From Prochlorococcus sp. HOT208_60m_813B04 (GTDB lineage: Bacteria; Cyanobacteriota; Cyanobacteriia; PCC-6307; Cyanobiaceae): DNA of 64,000 nucleotides. The notes beneath the pieces are model-generated. The model was not told where the DNA came from. It was given only the letters and a program-made list of their open reading frames with translations, and searched no databases. Shown here piece by piece: positions 38,423-48,377 of the stretch. A program made the translations under genes and the position numbers. The stretch lies in contig MWOU01000108.1 of assembly GCA_002025975.1 (NCBI GenBank), forward strand, positions 1 to 64,000. The letters run 5' to 3'. Each line of letters starts with the position of its first letter. Within the stretch, counting starts at the first letter, position 1.

Positions 38423-39048
38423 TGGAAATCAATTACAGACTACCTAAAGATTTAAATGAATCTCTTAAGAATATGGAGGATGCAATTATTCCAAGTTTAT
38501 TAGATTCAAATAAAAGATTTACTATAGAATTTAATTTTGAAGGATTGAAGTTTAACAGAATTGGAATAACTATCTACAAGATATTGTCTAAAAATAATAA
38601 TGTATTCATAACATTTGCTGATCAAGGTGCTGTGGCTTTGGCTCAAAGAGACTATCCAGATATCAAAGATAAAATCTTTACTTTTAAATCATTTTATGAA
38701 TCAAATAATATAAATAATATTGATAGTGCAATGATATCGATACTACCTCAGCCATATGATTTCGATTCATTTGAACCAATGTCTGATAATTATCAAGGTA
38801 CGCATTATTCATTAAATCCAAAATTTGAAGATGCCAATATTGGTATCGGAAGTGTTATTAGAGAGCGACGTAAAAACTTTGTCAAAACATGGAAAAATAT
38901 TTATTTTCTGCAGCCTTTAAATAAAGCTGCTCTTATGCATATTTATCCAAATAACTGGTTGCTTTTCAAAGAAGTAAATAAAAGATATTTTTTAAAAAAA
39001 GAATTTGAAATTAAACCCGACAATGAATCTATTTTTGTAAATTTATAG
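38422..39048 (+). CDS. DUF1995-family protein
   Basis: 208 aa, no membrane segments. The start YRLPKDLNESLKNMEDAI and the central FADQGAVALAQRDYP / NIGIGSVIRERRKNF stretches match DUF1995, a family of cyanobacteria and plastids related to low-PSII-accumulation proteins of plants. Function in cyanobacteria is not known to me. It overlaps the desulfurase stop by one base and precedes the carboxypeptidase by 1 nt. Confidence 0.75.
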   Translation: MEINYRLPKDLNESLKNMEDAIIPSLLDSNKRFTIEFNFEGLKFNRIGITIYKILSKNNNVFITFADQGAVALAQRDYPDIKDKIFTFKSFYESNNINNIDSAMISILPQPYDFDSFEPMSDNYQGTHYSLNPKFEDANIGIGSVIRERRKNFVKTWKNIYFLQPLNKAALMHIYPNNWLLFKEVNKRYFLKKEFEIKPDNESIFVNL

Positions 39049-39049
39049 T

Positions 39050-40273
39050 TTGAATGTGATAAAAAAAATATATTCATTTTTCTTTATTATTCTTGTATTA
39101 GTAACTTCTCCTTTCCTAATAAGATATTTACTAGCAAATCAGAAAATAACTATTTTAAATAGTATTTATTTTAATTTCCCGGGAATAATTACTAAAAACA
39201 AAATATGTCCTACTTATGATGCCTTATTGAATCAAACGATTGATGATTCCTTTAGTGTATCAATTATTAATAATAAAGGGGAAATAATAAGTTCCTACAA
39301 TCAGGATGTTCCAAGATTGCCAGCATCTAACCAAAAATTATTCTCATCAGCTTATGTTTTAAGTAAATATAAATTAAATAATAATTTAAAAACTTCCTTA
39401 TTTAAAAATAAAAACGATTATTATTTACACGGTCAAGGTGATCCAGATCTTAATTATGAACATATAATTGAACTAATTTCAAATGTTAAAGAAAATAAAA
39501 TTATTAACTTAAATATTGTAGAAATTGATTCAAAATTATTTTGGCCAAATGGATGGACAAATACTGATAAACTTTACGAATATGGATCTCCAATTACATC
39601 TCTAGCAATAGAAAGTAATCACAATAAATATAAAGATATTTATGCATTAAAAAATTTTATTAAAAACTATTTAAAAAATAAATTTCCAAATTCAAAAGTA
39701 TATGTAGATTTTTTTGATTCAGAAAAAACATTTTATTTAAAAGATATTAAAGAGATAAATAAAATATATTCAACTCCAATTCTTTCATTATTAACTTTAA
39801 CAAATTCTGAAAGCCATAATTTTACAGCTGAATCTCTCTTTAAAAATGCCTCAAATACATGGAACGATAATGACTATACAAAATTAAAAAAATGGCTTAA
39901 AAATAAAGGCCTTCCAGTAACTAATACATTCTTTGCAGATGCTAGTGGATTATCAAGAAAAAATAAAATTACAACAAAGTTAGTTGTATTGTTTTTAGAT
40001 AAAATGAGATATTCTAAAGATTTTAAAGCTTATCAATCTTCACTTGCAATTATGGGTATAAGAGGAACATTAGCTAAAAGATTTGTAAATAGTGAATTGT
40101 CTGGAAAGTTTTTTGGCAAAACTGGAACTCTTTCAAATGTCTTTGCATTATCTGGCTTTTTATATAAAAATGAAAAGCCAATAATTATAAGCATTATCCA
40201 AAATTCTAATAAAATTGATAAAGAAAAAGCTTTTAAATTATTACGTGATCTTTATTACTTGAAATCTTGTTAA
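39050..40273 (+). CDS. dacB: D-alanyl-D-alanine carboxypeptidase, PBP4 (S13) family
   Basis: 407 aa with a TTG start at 39050 (no ATG fits; GTG 39056 is an alternative). A hydrophobic N-terminal segment (about residues 8-30) serves as signal/anchor. Penicillin-binding motifs are SNQK in LPASNQKLFSSAY (SxxK), SHN in SESHNFTAESLF (SxN) and KTGTLSN (KTG). It trims or cleaves peptidoglycan peptides in the periplasm. It is shorter than E. coli PBP4 because the inserted domains are reduced. Last gene of the dapF-led series, a sensible partner for DAP synthesis. Confidence 0.88.
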   Translation: MNVIKKIYSFFFIILVLVTSPFLIRYLLANQKITILNSIYFNFPGIITKNKICPTYDALLNQTIDDSFSVSIINNKGEIISSYNQDVPRLPASNQKLFSSAYVLSKYKLNNNLKTSLFKNKNDYYLHGQGDPDLNYEHIIELISNVKENKIINLNIVEIDSKLFWPNGWTNTDKLYEYGSPITSLAIESNHNKYKDIYALKNFIKNYLKNKFPNSKVYVDFFDSEKTFYLKDIKEINKIYSTPILSLLTLTNSESHNFTAESLFKNASNTWNDNDYTKLKKWLKNKGLPVTNTFFADASGLSRKNKITTKLVVLFLDKMRYSKDFKAYQSSLAIMGIRGTLAKRFVNSELSGKFFGKTGTLSNVFALSGFLYKNEKPIIISIIQNSNKIDKEKAFKLLRDLYYLKSC

Positions 40274-40280
40274 CAAAAAA

Positions 40281-40754
40281 TTATTTAAAATATTCTTTTA
40301 AATCCCTCTCAACAGAGGGTGGTACCATGTGATTAATTTCACCACCAAATTTTGCAACTTCTTTTACTAAAGAACTACTAAGAAAACTATAATTTGTATT
40401 TGTCGATAAAAATATAGTTTCAATATCATTATTAAGAGATTTATTTGTATGAGCAATCTGAAGTTCATACTCAAAATCACTCATTGCTCTTAAGCCTCTA
40501 AGAATAAGATTAGCTTTTAGATCATTTGCACAATCAACAGTTAGACCAGAATAAGAAATAACTTCAATATTAGGTAAATGAGAAAGAGAATTTTTTATTT
40601 GTATTATTCTTCTTTCAAGATTAAATGTTGGTTGTTTAGAGGTATTTTCTAAAACAGCAACTACTAAATTTCCAAATATTTTTTCAGCCCTTTCTATTAA
40701 ATCAAGATGCCCATTTGTTAAAGGATCAAATGTACCTGGATAAAGAATTTTCAT
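40281..40754 (-). CDS. coaD: Phosphopantetheine adenylyltransferase
   Basis: 157 aa; forms dephospho-CoA from 4'-phosphopantetheine and ATP. The nucleotidyltransferase motif [16 protein letters not shown] (T/HxGH) is at the N terminus and [16 protein letters not shown] with the conserved ISSS-like stretch is near the C terminus. [12 protein letters not shown] is also diagnostic. Divergent from the flavin reductase gene by 59 bp. Confidence 0.97.
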   Translation of the reverse strand: MKILYPGTFDPLTNGHLDLIERAEKIFGNLVVAVLENTSKQPTFNLERRIIQIKNSLSHLPNIEVISYSGLTVDCANDLKANLILRGLRAMSDFEYELQIAHTNKSLNNDIETIFLSTNTNYSFLSSSLVKEVAKFGGEINHMVPPSVERDLKEYFK

Positions 40755-40813
40755 GAATTTATTATGATCGAATAAGAAATTTAGTTAAAATAAGATTATT
40801 AGTTAAATCAATT

Positions 40814-41302
40814 ATGACATTAAATCTAGAAGCAAAAAAAATCTTATTAAGAAAAATACCTCATGGATTATTTATTTGTGGCGTTAGAGACGAGGATAAA
40901 AATGAAGTGAATGGATTTACTGCAAGTTGGGTGACTCAAGGTTCTTTCACCCCACCATTAGTTGTAATGGCTGTTAGAGCAGAGGGTTCTAGTCATGAAA
41001 TAATAAATTCCACAAAAAAATTCTCATTAAATGTGCTCAAAAGTGATCAAAAGGATCTAGCAGCTGTTTTCTTTAAACCTCAAAAAGCATTAGGAGGTAG
41101 ATTTGAATCTGTTGAATTTAATTTAGGTGAGCTTGGATTGCCTATTTTAGTTGATAGTGTTGGTGGTGTTGAATGTAATGTTGTTGGAAGTGTTATGCAT
41201 GGAGACCATACCGTTTTTGTAGGAGAGGTTCAATCTGCTTATCTGAATAATGATGTAGACTCACTAAATTTATCTTCAACTGGCTGGAATTATGGAGGTT
41301 AA
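40814..41302 (+). CDS. Flavin reductase-like FMN-binding protein
   Basis: 162 aa, a split-barrel flavin reductase-like domain (FMN binding). NGFTASWVTQGSFTPPLVVMAV is the typical flavin-binding stretch, and SFTPP, SLNVL and the central GGRFE segment fit. It resembles the C-terminal reductase module of cyanobacterial flavodiiron proteins, but stands alone here. Electron acceptor and partner unknown. uvrC follows 9 nt later. Confidence 0.85.
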   Translation: MTLNLEAKKILLRKIPHGLFICGVRDEDKNEVNGFTASWVTQGSFTPPLVVMAVRAEGSSHEIINSTKKFSLNVLKSDQKDLAAVFFKPQKALGGRFESVEFNLGELGLPILVDSVGGVECNVVGSVMHGDHTVFVGEVQSAYLNNDVDSLNLSSTGWNYGG

Positions 41303-41311
41303 TCATTATAA

Positions 41312-43270
41312 ATGAGTAATTCCTCTATCGAAAAAATAAATAACAAATATAATTTTAAAATTGAATATAAATTAATTAATAATAAGGAGTTATTAAAATC
41401 AAGATTATCCGAAATTCCAAAGTCATCTGGTTGTTATCTTTTTAAAGATATTGATAATAACTTACTTTATATCGGTAAATCTAAAAAACTACGGAGTAGA
41501 GTAAGTAGTTATTTCAATAATTATTCAGATTTAACTCCCCGATTAAGTTTGATGGTTCGTCAAATAACTGAAATAGAAATTATAGTCACAGATAGCGAAT
41601 ATGAAGCATTAAATTTAGAGTCAAATTTAATTAAAACAAACAAACCATATTTCAATATTCTTTTAAAAGATGATAAGAAATATCCATATCTTTGTATATC
41701 TTGGAGTGAAAAATATCCTCGAATATTTATTACAAGAAGAAGAAGAAATAGAAATAATTTAGATAGATATTATGGACCTTATGTTGATGTCGGATTATTA
41801 AGGAAGACATTATTTACGATAAAAAAAATATTTCCACTTAGACAAAGACCAAGGCCAGTCTATAAAGATAGAACTTGTTTGAATTATTCAATAGGAAGAT
41901 GTCCAGGTGTTTGCCAAGAAGTTATATCATCTGACGATTATAAAAAAATAATGAAACAAGTATCTATGATATTTCAGGGAAGAAATGATGACTTAGAAAT
42001 ATTTTTACAAAAAAAAATGCTGCAATTTTCAAATGATTTAGATTATGAGAATGCAGCAAAAATAAGGGACCAAATTTCAGGTTTAAAATTATTAACTGAA
42101 TCACAAAAAATATCAATACCAGATTCTTCAATTAATAGAGATATCTTTGGAATAGTATCAGAAAAAAATGTAGCTAGTATACAAATTTTCCAAATGAGAT
42201 CTGGTAAGCTCATTGGTAGAATTGGATATAGTCAAAAATTAAATAATGAAGATGAAAATCTTATTTTAAAAAAGATATTAGAAGAGCATTATATGAATGT
42301 TGAACCTGTAGAAATACCATCAGAAATTCTTATTCAATATAACCTTCCAAAACAAGCAACCATAGAGGATTGGTTAACAGAGCTAAGAAAAAAGAAAGTA
42401 AAAATCTTAATCCCAAAAAGAAATAAAAAACATGAAACTGTAGAAATGGTTTTAAAAAATGCGAAATTGGAATTAGATAGAATATTAAATGGGATACAAG
42501 ATAATGAATCATCAATTGAGGATCTTGCCCAAATACTTGAATTAAGCGAACAACCTAAAAGAATTGAAGGTTATGATATAAGCCATATTCAAGGTAGTGA
42601 CCCTGTAGCATCACAAGTCGTTTTTATTGATGGGATTCCTTCTAAACAGGATTATAGGAAATATAAAATTAAAGATCCAAACGTTTTTGTAGGACATAGT
42701 GATGATTTTGCTTCGATATATGAAGTAATACATAGAAGGTTTAAAAAATGGTCAAGATTTAAAAAAAGTGGAGGGGATTTTTCAATATTAAATGATAAAA
42801 CGAATAGTAAATTAGACAATGAACTTCTATCAGATTGGCCTGATTTAATAATGATTGATGGAGGAAAAGGACAGCTAAATGCAGCTATTAAAGCATTAAA
42901 AGAATTAAATCTTGAGGAAGAAGTAACTATATGTTCATTGGCAAAAAAAAATGAAGAAATATTTATTCCAGGATTTACTAAGTCTCTTGATACTGATGAA
43001 AATCAAAAAGGAGTTCTTCTATTAAGAAGGGTAAGAGATGAAGCACACAGATTTGCATTATCTTTTCATAGAAACAAAAGATCTAAAAGAATGAATAGAT
43101 CTCAATTGTCCCAAATCAGTGGATTAGGACCAACAAGAATAAGAGAATTGCTTGAGCATTTTAAATCAATAGACGCGATAAGAATAGCTAGTAAAGAGGA
43201 TTTATCAAAAGTTAAAGGACTTGGAAAAAATTCAGTAAATGATATATATGAATATTTTAACGAGTTATAA
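41312..43270 (+). CDS. uvrC: Excinuclease ABC subunit C
   Basis: 652 aa; makes both incisions around bulky DNA damage with UvrA and UvrB. The GIY-YIG nuclease is near the N terminus (GCYLFKDIDNNLLYIGKSKKL), the UVR/UvrB-binding motif is LDYENAAKIRDQISG, the second nuclease is the RNase H-like region with GYDISHIQGSDPVAS and LIMIDGGKGQLNAA, and the C terminus has the helix-hairpin-helix ISGLGPTRIRELL and VKGLGKNSV. Full length. UV repair is relevant for a surface-ocean phototroph. Confidence 0.97.
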   Translation: MSNSSIEKINNKYNFKIEYKLINNKELLKSRLSEIPKSSGCYLFKDIDNNLLYIGKSKKLRSRVSSYFNNYSDLTPRLSLMVRQITEIEIIVTDSEYEALNLESNLIKTNKPYFNILLKDDKKYPYLCISWSEKYPRIFITRRRRNRNNLDRYYGPYVDVGLLRKTLFTIKKIFPLRQRPRPVYKDRTCLNYSIGRCPGVCQEVISSDDYKKIMKQVSMIFQGRNDDLEIFLQKKMLQFSNDLDYENAAKIRDQISGLKLLTESQKISIPDSSINRDIFGIVSEKNVASIQIFQMRSGKLIGRIGYSQKLNNEDENLILKKILEEHYMNVEPVEIPSEILIQYNLPKQATIEDWLTELRKKKVKILIPKRNKKHETVEMVLKNAKLELDRILNGIQDNESSIEDLAQILELSEQPKRIEGYDISHIQGSDPVASQVVFIDGIPSKQDYRKYKIKDPNVFVGHSDDFASIYEVIHRRFKKWSRFKKSGGDFSILNDKTNSKLDNELLSDWPDLIMIDGGKGQLNAAIKALKELNLEEEVTICSLAKKNEEIFIPGFTKSLDTDENQKGVLLLRRVRDEAHRFALSFHRNKRSKRMNRSQLSQISGLGPTRIRELLEHFKSIDAIRIASKEDLSKVKGLGKNSVNDIYEYFNEL

Positions 43271-43359
43271 ATATTAATTAATTTTTGAAAAAATAGATTT
43301 ATTGATATTGTTAAATATAACTATATTAAAAATATATATTTTTAAATTAATCTAGTAAT

Positions 43360-43926
43360 TTGGCAGCTGAAGCATATCTCTGGTTTAAATCACTTCACAT
43401 TATTGGTGTAATCGTTTGGTTTGCGGGACTTTTTTATTTAGTAAGACTTTTTATATATCATGAAGAATCTAAAAATATGGATAATGAATTAAAAATTGCC
43501 TTTAATAAACAATACACCTTGATGGAAAAAAGGCTGGCGAATATAATCACAACACCTGGAATGATATTAGCTTTAAGTATGGCTATTTGCATGGTTATTA
43601 TGCAACCAAGTTGGTTAAGTGAGAAGTGGTTGCAAATCAAAATTTCTTTTGTTTTGGGATTAGTAATTTATCATTCTTATTGTTATAAAATAATGTACTC
43701 ATTACATAATGGTACTTCAAGCATTTCAGCAAAAACCCTTAGATTATTAAATGAATTGCCTACTTTATTATTATTTATAATTGTACTTTTAGTTATTTTT
43801 AAAAATAATTTTCCAACTAGTGTTGCTACATGGAGCGTAGTTGGACTAATTATTTTCATGTTGGCTTCAATACAATTATATGCAAAGATTAGAAAGAAAA
43901 ATGAGAATTCATTAAGTAATGAATAG
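43360..43926 (+). CDS. hemJ: Protoporphyrinogen IX oxidase HemJ
   Basis: 188 aa with TTG start at 43360 (no ATG fits before the conserved region). HemJ oxidises protoporphyrinogen IX to protoporphyrin IX in haem and chlorophyll synthesis, and is the enzyme used by most cyanobacteria. YLWFKSLHIIGVIVWFAGLFYLVRLF is the conserved first segment, including the haem-ligand His in LHIIG; four hydrophobic helices are seen. Its 3' end overlaps the PHP gene by 8 nt. Confidence 0.92.
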   Translation: MAAEAYLWFKSLHIIGVIVWFAGLFYLVRLFIYHEESKNMDNELKIAFNKQYTLMEKRLANIITTPGMILALSMAICMVIMQPSWLSEKWLQIKISFVLGLVIYHSYCYKIMYSLHNGTSSISAKTLRLLNELPTLLLFIIVLLVIFKNNFPTSVATWSVVGLIIFMLASIQLYAKIRKKNENSLSNE

Positions 43927-44566
43927 GGAAGACTTAGTAAAATTAACTTCCAATATTAACAAAAATAGTTGTCCTAAAAATATTAATTTTCACTGTCATA
44001 CAAAATTTAGTGATGGAAGTTTAGAACCATATGAACTTTTAGAACAAGCTTATAAAAATAACTTAAAATTTTTATCAATAACCGATCATCATACAATTAA
44101 AGCCCATGAATATATAAAAAAAAATAATATACTCAAAAATTATCCTAAAGATTCTTTTACATTAATTTCGGGAATAGAAATTAATTGTTTGATTTTGGGA
44201 TGTTTAGTTCATGTAATTGGATTGGGAATAGATATAAAAAGTAAATATCTAAATCCCTACATCCTTGGAGAGTCTCCAATAGGTAATGATTTAAATATTA
44301 AATCAGTTATAAAAGCAATAAATTTAGCTGGTGGTTTATCATTTCTTGCACATCCAGCGAGATACAGGATTCCCTTTTATAAATTAATTCCAGAGGCCAA
44401 AATACAAGGTATTGATGGAATAGAGGTTTGGTACGATTATGAACTTAATGAAGTATGGAATCCTAGTTTATTTGTATGTTCAGAAATAGATAAATTAGCA
44501 GATAAATATTCAATGCTAAAAACATGCGGAACAGATAGTCATGGACTTTCGCTATTAGGTAGATAA
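43919..44566 (+). CDS. PHP-domain metal-dependent phosphoesterase
   Basis: 215 aa. PHP motifs are visible: INFHCHTKFSDGSLEP (motif I, HxH), SITDHHT (motif II), ISGIEINCL, LAHPARYR (motif III region with His) and TCGTDSHGLS (motif IV, DxH). Relatives (TrpH/YciV, RNase AM) are 5'-3' exonucleases on RNA or phosphatases of 3',5'-bisphosphates; the exact substrate is not visible. Overlaps hemJ by 8 nt. Convergent with cobN, 1 nt between stops. Confidence 0.86.
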   Translation: MNREDLVKLTSNINKNSCPKNINFHCHTKFSDGSLEPYELLEQAYKNNLKFLSITDHHTIKAHEYIKKNNILKNYPKDSFTLISGIEINCLILGCLVHVIGLGIDIKSKYLNPYILGESPIGNDLNIKSVIKAINLAGGLSFLAHPARYRIPFYKLIPEAKIQGIDGIEVWYDYELNEVWNPSLFVCSEIDKLADKYSMLKTCGTDSHGLSLLGR

Positions 44567-44567
44567 T

Positions 44568-47500
44568 TCAGAATTCGTTTTTTTCAATTATTGAATCAGT
44601 ATTAATAATTATGTTCTTTAAATTTTCAATAACATCTGATGAACAATTATTCCACATTTTTCTATTGACAATTTCAAGAAATCTTTGTGCAATATCTCTT
44701 AAAGCCCATGGATTATTCTTTAGAAAGAAATTCCTAAGATCCAGATCACATAACCATGATTTATAAACTTCCTCATAACACCAATCTGAGACTACTTCAG
44801 TAGAAGCATCAAAAGCATATAAGTAATCTAGTGTAGCTGAAAATTCAAACGCTCCTTTATAACCATTACCCTTCATTCCATTTATCCATTTAGGGTTAAG
44901 TATTCTTGATATAACAACTTTATTAATTTCATCTTGTAATTTTGAAATTTTGGATAATCCAAATTTTGATAAATCACCATGATACATTTCAGGAAATTTA
45001 CCGCTCAATTTTTTTACTGCTGAAGATAATCCACCCTGAAACTGATAATAATCATCAGAATCTAAAATATCATGTTCCTTATTATCTTGGTTATGAACTA
45101 CTAACTGCACATTTTTAAGAGCATTTTCTAATGATTTTTTATCCTCTATAGGTTCAAGATTATCACTATAAATCCACTTACTCCAATTAAGAAAAGATTC
45201 TCCAAAATCATCAATATTTTCCCAATTAGAATTTGAAATTAGTTCTTGCAGACCAGCTCCATATGAACCTGGCGCTGACCCAAATATACGATTAATTGAA
45301 TCACCATACCTTGATGCCCCAGCGAGAGGGTTAAATTTATCATCCTCATTAAGATTAGAAACAAGATTTATTGCTTTAGAAGTTAATTTAACTAACTGTG
45401 GAAATGCATCTCTAAACATTCCCGAAATCCTTAAAGTAACATCAACCCTTGGTCTTTCGAGAACAGATAAAGGAATGATTTCTAGATCAACTACTCTTCT
45501 TGAAGGTCCATCCCAAATAGGCTGTACTCCTAATAAATATAGTATTTGACAAATATCTTCACCACCATTTCTCATTGTGGATGTTGCCCATACAGATATT
45601 GCTATATTTTTTAAATCTTCTCCATTATCTTGTTTGTATAAATCAAGTATTTGTGAAGCAGACTGACAACCAACACTCCATGCTGATTCAGTTGGCAGTC
45701 CTCTCGAATCAACTGAAAAGAAATTTTTACCAGTGGGTAAAGTTTCAGTTTTACCTCTCGTAGGAGCTCCAGATGGACCACTTTTTACATATTGTCCCTT
45801 TAATGAGTTAATAAATGATAATTTCTCATTATATGAAGAATTAATGATTGGAATTAGAATCTCTTTTTTTAAAAATAAAAAATACTTATTATGTTTTTTA
45901 TCATTAAAGAAATAGTCTATTATTTTCTGATTTTTATATTTTTCTAGATTTTTTATATTGATATTCTTTTTGTAAAAAAATAAATATATTAAATACTTTG
46001 CTTGTTGTTCCAAAAAATCAATAGCCATTCTAATGTTTAAAATGTTTTTGTTGGAAAAAGTCAATAATATTTTTTTATCCTTTTCACTTAATATTTGATC
46101 ATATTGATTTGTCCAAGGATTCAAATCAAGTTTTAAATGTTTTGCTATATATTGAGTAACACCAATTCGGCTCGTATTTGGTACTCTTGCAATACACAAG
46201 AATAAATTTATTTCATTAATGTCATTCTGCCTATTGCCAAAAATATGCAAACCTGTCCTAATTTGAGATTCTTTAATTTTGCAAAGAAAGGAATCAATTT
46301 CTTCTATTTGTTTATTTTTATTCTTTAAAGTAATTTCGCTAAAATCTTTTTTTATTAATTCAAAAATGGAATTTTTTATTATTTCAATCCGATTAGAATT
46401 TAATAATTTTGCTTCAAAATATTCGTCTAAATAATTTTCTAATATTGAATATTTTCCATATAATTCTGACCTATCCAAAGGAGGCGTTAAATGATCAATA
46501 ATTGTTGCAGCAGTTCTTCTTTTAGCTTGGGATCCTTCTCCAGGATCATTTACGATAAAGGGATATATGTTTGGTATTGCTGGACAAATAATATTTGGAA
46601 AACATTTATTGCTGAGACCTATAGATTTACCAGGTAACCATTCAACAGTCCCATGTTTACCAATATGGCACATAGCATGTGCATTAAAAACTTTTTCAAT
46701 CCAAAAATATTGTGCTAAATATCTATGGGGAGGTGGAAGATCGGGAGAATGAATATCTCTATCAGTGAAAGAGTCATAACCTCGTTGAGGTTGAATCAAT
46801 AATGTTATTTTTCCAAATCTAATACCATTTATTGAGAAACCTTTATTATCAAGATCGATCGCATCAGATGGTTTACCCCAACGACTAACAATAATATTTT
46901 TGGGATCAATTTCTAAATAATTCCAATATTTTAAATATTCACTAAGTGGTAAGTAATCTAATGGTTTATTATTTTGAGATTCAATATCATTAGTTCTAGT
47001 TTTTATAAGCATTGACATTAATTCCGAAGAATCTTGAGGATAATTACAAGACCCAACGTCATAACCTTCTTCTTTTAACCAATTAAAAATATTTATTATT
47101 GAAGATGGCGTATTTAGACCAACGCCATTACCGATTCTTCCGTTCTTTACTGGATAATTACTTATTACTAAACAAATTCTTTTATCAAAATTATTAAGTT
47201 TCTGAAGTTTCACATAATTTGTTGCAAATTTTGAAATCCATCGAATACCTACTTGATCAGCTTTGTAACTAGTTATTTCACTATAAAGTGTATTTTTGTT
47301 AGAAATTATTTCTTTAAATGCTGAAGGACAGGTAGTAATTCTTCCATCAAATTCAGGAATAATTATTTGCATTAATAAATCAGATGAATTCATTCCAATA
47401 GATGAATTTAACCACTTTTTTCTTGATCTATTAGAAGAAAGAAGCTGTAAAATTGGAATTTTAAGAGAAGTAAAAATATTTGTTGAATTTTCAATTAATT

Positions 47501-48305
47501 CATTATTTTTGATTTGAGATGAAGAAAATGAAGTTGTGGTAATTATTAGTTTAATATCTTCTTTTTTAAAAATTTCTATTAATTTCTTCTGAATAATATG
47601 ATCTTTTAGTGTTGAAATAAAAAATGTTTTAGGAGATAATCCGCATTTTCTTAATTGCAAGTTAAGTTTTTCATTTACTTCAATTTCATTAGCCAAAAAA
47701 AGTGATTTATAGGATATTATTCCTATCTTTTCGCCACTTTCATTTTTCCAATCATGTAAATAGGGATCTGCATAAAAAGTAATATTCAAAAAATCATCAG
47801 GAATTAATTTTTCATCTACAACTAAATAATTTAAACAATTAAGAAACTTTCTATAATTATCAAGTCCTCCAGATCTTAGTAATCTAGAAATATTTAATGC
47901 AATATTTTTATCTATACTACTTATTTCACATAAGGAAATTTCCTGGTCAATGGTACCTGATAGGATTACTAACTTCCTTTTTTTATTAACTGCTTGCCAA
48001 TTTAAAAGTTGTTCAATTCCATAGTTCCATGTACCTTTATCTCCAAATATTCTAAGTACGACCACTTTTGCATAATTTATTGTTTTTAATAAATAATTAT
48101 CTATTTGAGCAGAGGAATTTAAATTAGAAATTTCTAAAGCTCTTATATTATTTTTTAATGAAGCAAATTCTTTTTCTAACAATAAGTTTGATATAAGATT
48201 TAAATCAGCCTTGACACTTGTTATAAAAATAAAATCTGCAGCTGGTTGCTCAATTAAATCATCATTATTCTTTTCATTTCCTGCTATATTTAATATCCTG
48301 TGCAT
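44568..48305 (-). CDS. cobN: Cobaltochelatase subunit CobN
   Basis: 1245 aa; the large catalytic subunit that inserts cobalt into hydrogenobyrinic acid diamide for B12 synthesis (with two ATPase subunits elsewhere). It is the CobN/ChlH family: HAMCHIGKHGTVEWLPGKSIGLS, the AIPNIYPFIVNDPGEGSQAKRR stretch, and SGMFRDAFPQL are hallmarks. CobN rather than Mg-chelatase ChlH is favoured by the overall N-terminal sequence and the RPRVDVTLRISGMFRD context, but the distinction rests on recognition. It is encoded near B12-dependent metH (49311), a user of the product. Confidence 0.9.
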   Translation of the reverse strand: MHRILNIAGNEKNNDDLIEQPAADFIFITSVKADLNLISNLLLEKEFASLKNNIRALEISNLNSSAQIDNYLLKTINYAKVVVLRIFGDKGTWNYGIEQLLNWQAVNKKRKLVILSGTIDQEISLCEISSIDKNIALNISRLLRSGGLDNYRKFLNCLNYLVVDEKLIPDDFLNITFYADPYLHDWKNESGEKIGIISYKSLFLANEIEVNEKLNLQLRKCGLSPKTFFISTLKDHIIQKKLIEIFKKEDIKLIITTTSFSSSQIKNNELIENSTNIFTSLKIPILQLLSSNRSRKKWLNSSIGMNSSDLLMQIIIPEFDGRITTCPSAFKEIISNKNTLYSEITSYKADQVGIRWISKFATNYVKLQKLNNFDKRICLVISNYPVKNGRIGNGVGLNTPSSIINIFNWLKEEGYDVGSCNYPQDSSELMSMLIKTRTNDIESQNNKPLDYLPLSEYLKYWNYLEIDPKNIIVSRWGKPSDAIDLDNKGFSINGIRFGKITLLIQPQRGYDSFTDRDIHSPDLPPPHRYLAQYFWIEKVFNAHAMCHIGKHGTVEWLPGKSIGLSNKCFPNIICPAIPNIYPFIVNDPGEGSQAKRRTAATIIDHLTPPLDRSELYGKYSILENYLDEYFEAKLLNSNRIEIIKNSIFELIKKDFSEITLKNKNKQIEEIDSFLCKIKESQIRTGLHIFGNRQNDINEINLFLCIARVPNTSRIGVTQYIAKHLKLDLNPWTNQYDQILSEKDKKILLTFSNKNILNIRMAIDFLEQQAKYLIYLFFYKKNINIKNLEKYKNQKIIDYFFNDKKHNKYFLFLKKEILIPIINSSYNEKLSFINSLKGQYVKSGPSGAPTRGKTETLPTGKNFFSVDSRGLPTESAWSVGCQSASQILDLYKQDNGEDLKNIAISVWATSTMRNGGEDICQILYLLGVQPIWDGPSRRVVDLEIIPLSVLERPRVDVTLRISGMFRDAFPQLVKLTSKAINLVSNLNEDDKFNPLAGASRYGDSINRIFGSAPGSYGAGLQELISNSNWENIDDFGESFLNWSKWIYSDNLEPIEDKKSLENALKNVQLVVHNQDNKEHDILDSDDYYQFQGGLSSAVKKLSGKFPEMYHGDLSKFGLSKISKLQDEINKVVISRILNPKWINGMKGNGYKGAFEFSATLDYLYAFDASTEVVSDWCYEEVYKSWLCDLDLRNFFLKNNPWALRDIAQRFLEIVNRKMWNNCSSDVIENLKNIIINTDSIIEKNEF

Positions 48306-48377
48306 TTTTATATATAAATAAGGTTTAGAATACGTAAGTAGGATAAAACAAGTTTACCTTAATTAAATAAATTAAAT

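Noticed and set aside
43330-43345. Palindrome AAAAATATATATTTTT between uvrC and hemJ as terminator
   Set aside because: All A-T pairs with no loop; expected by chance in this AT content.
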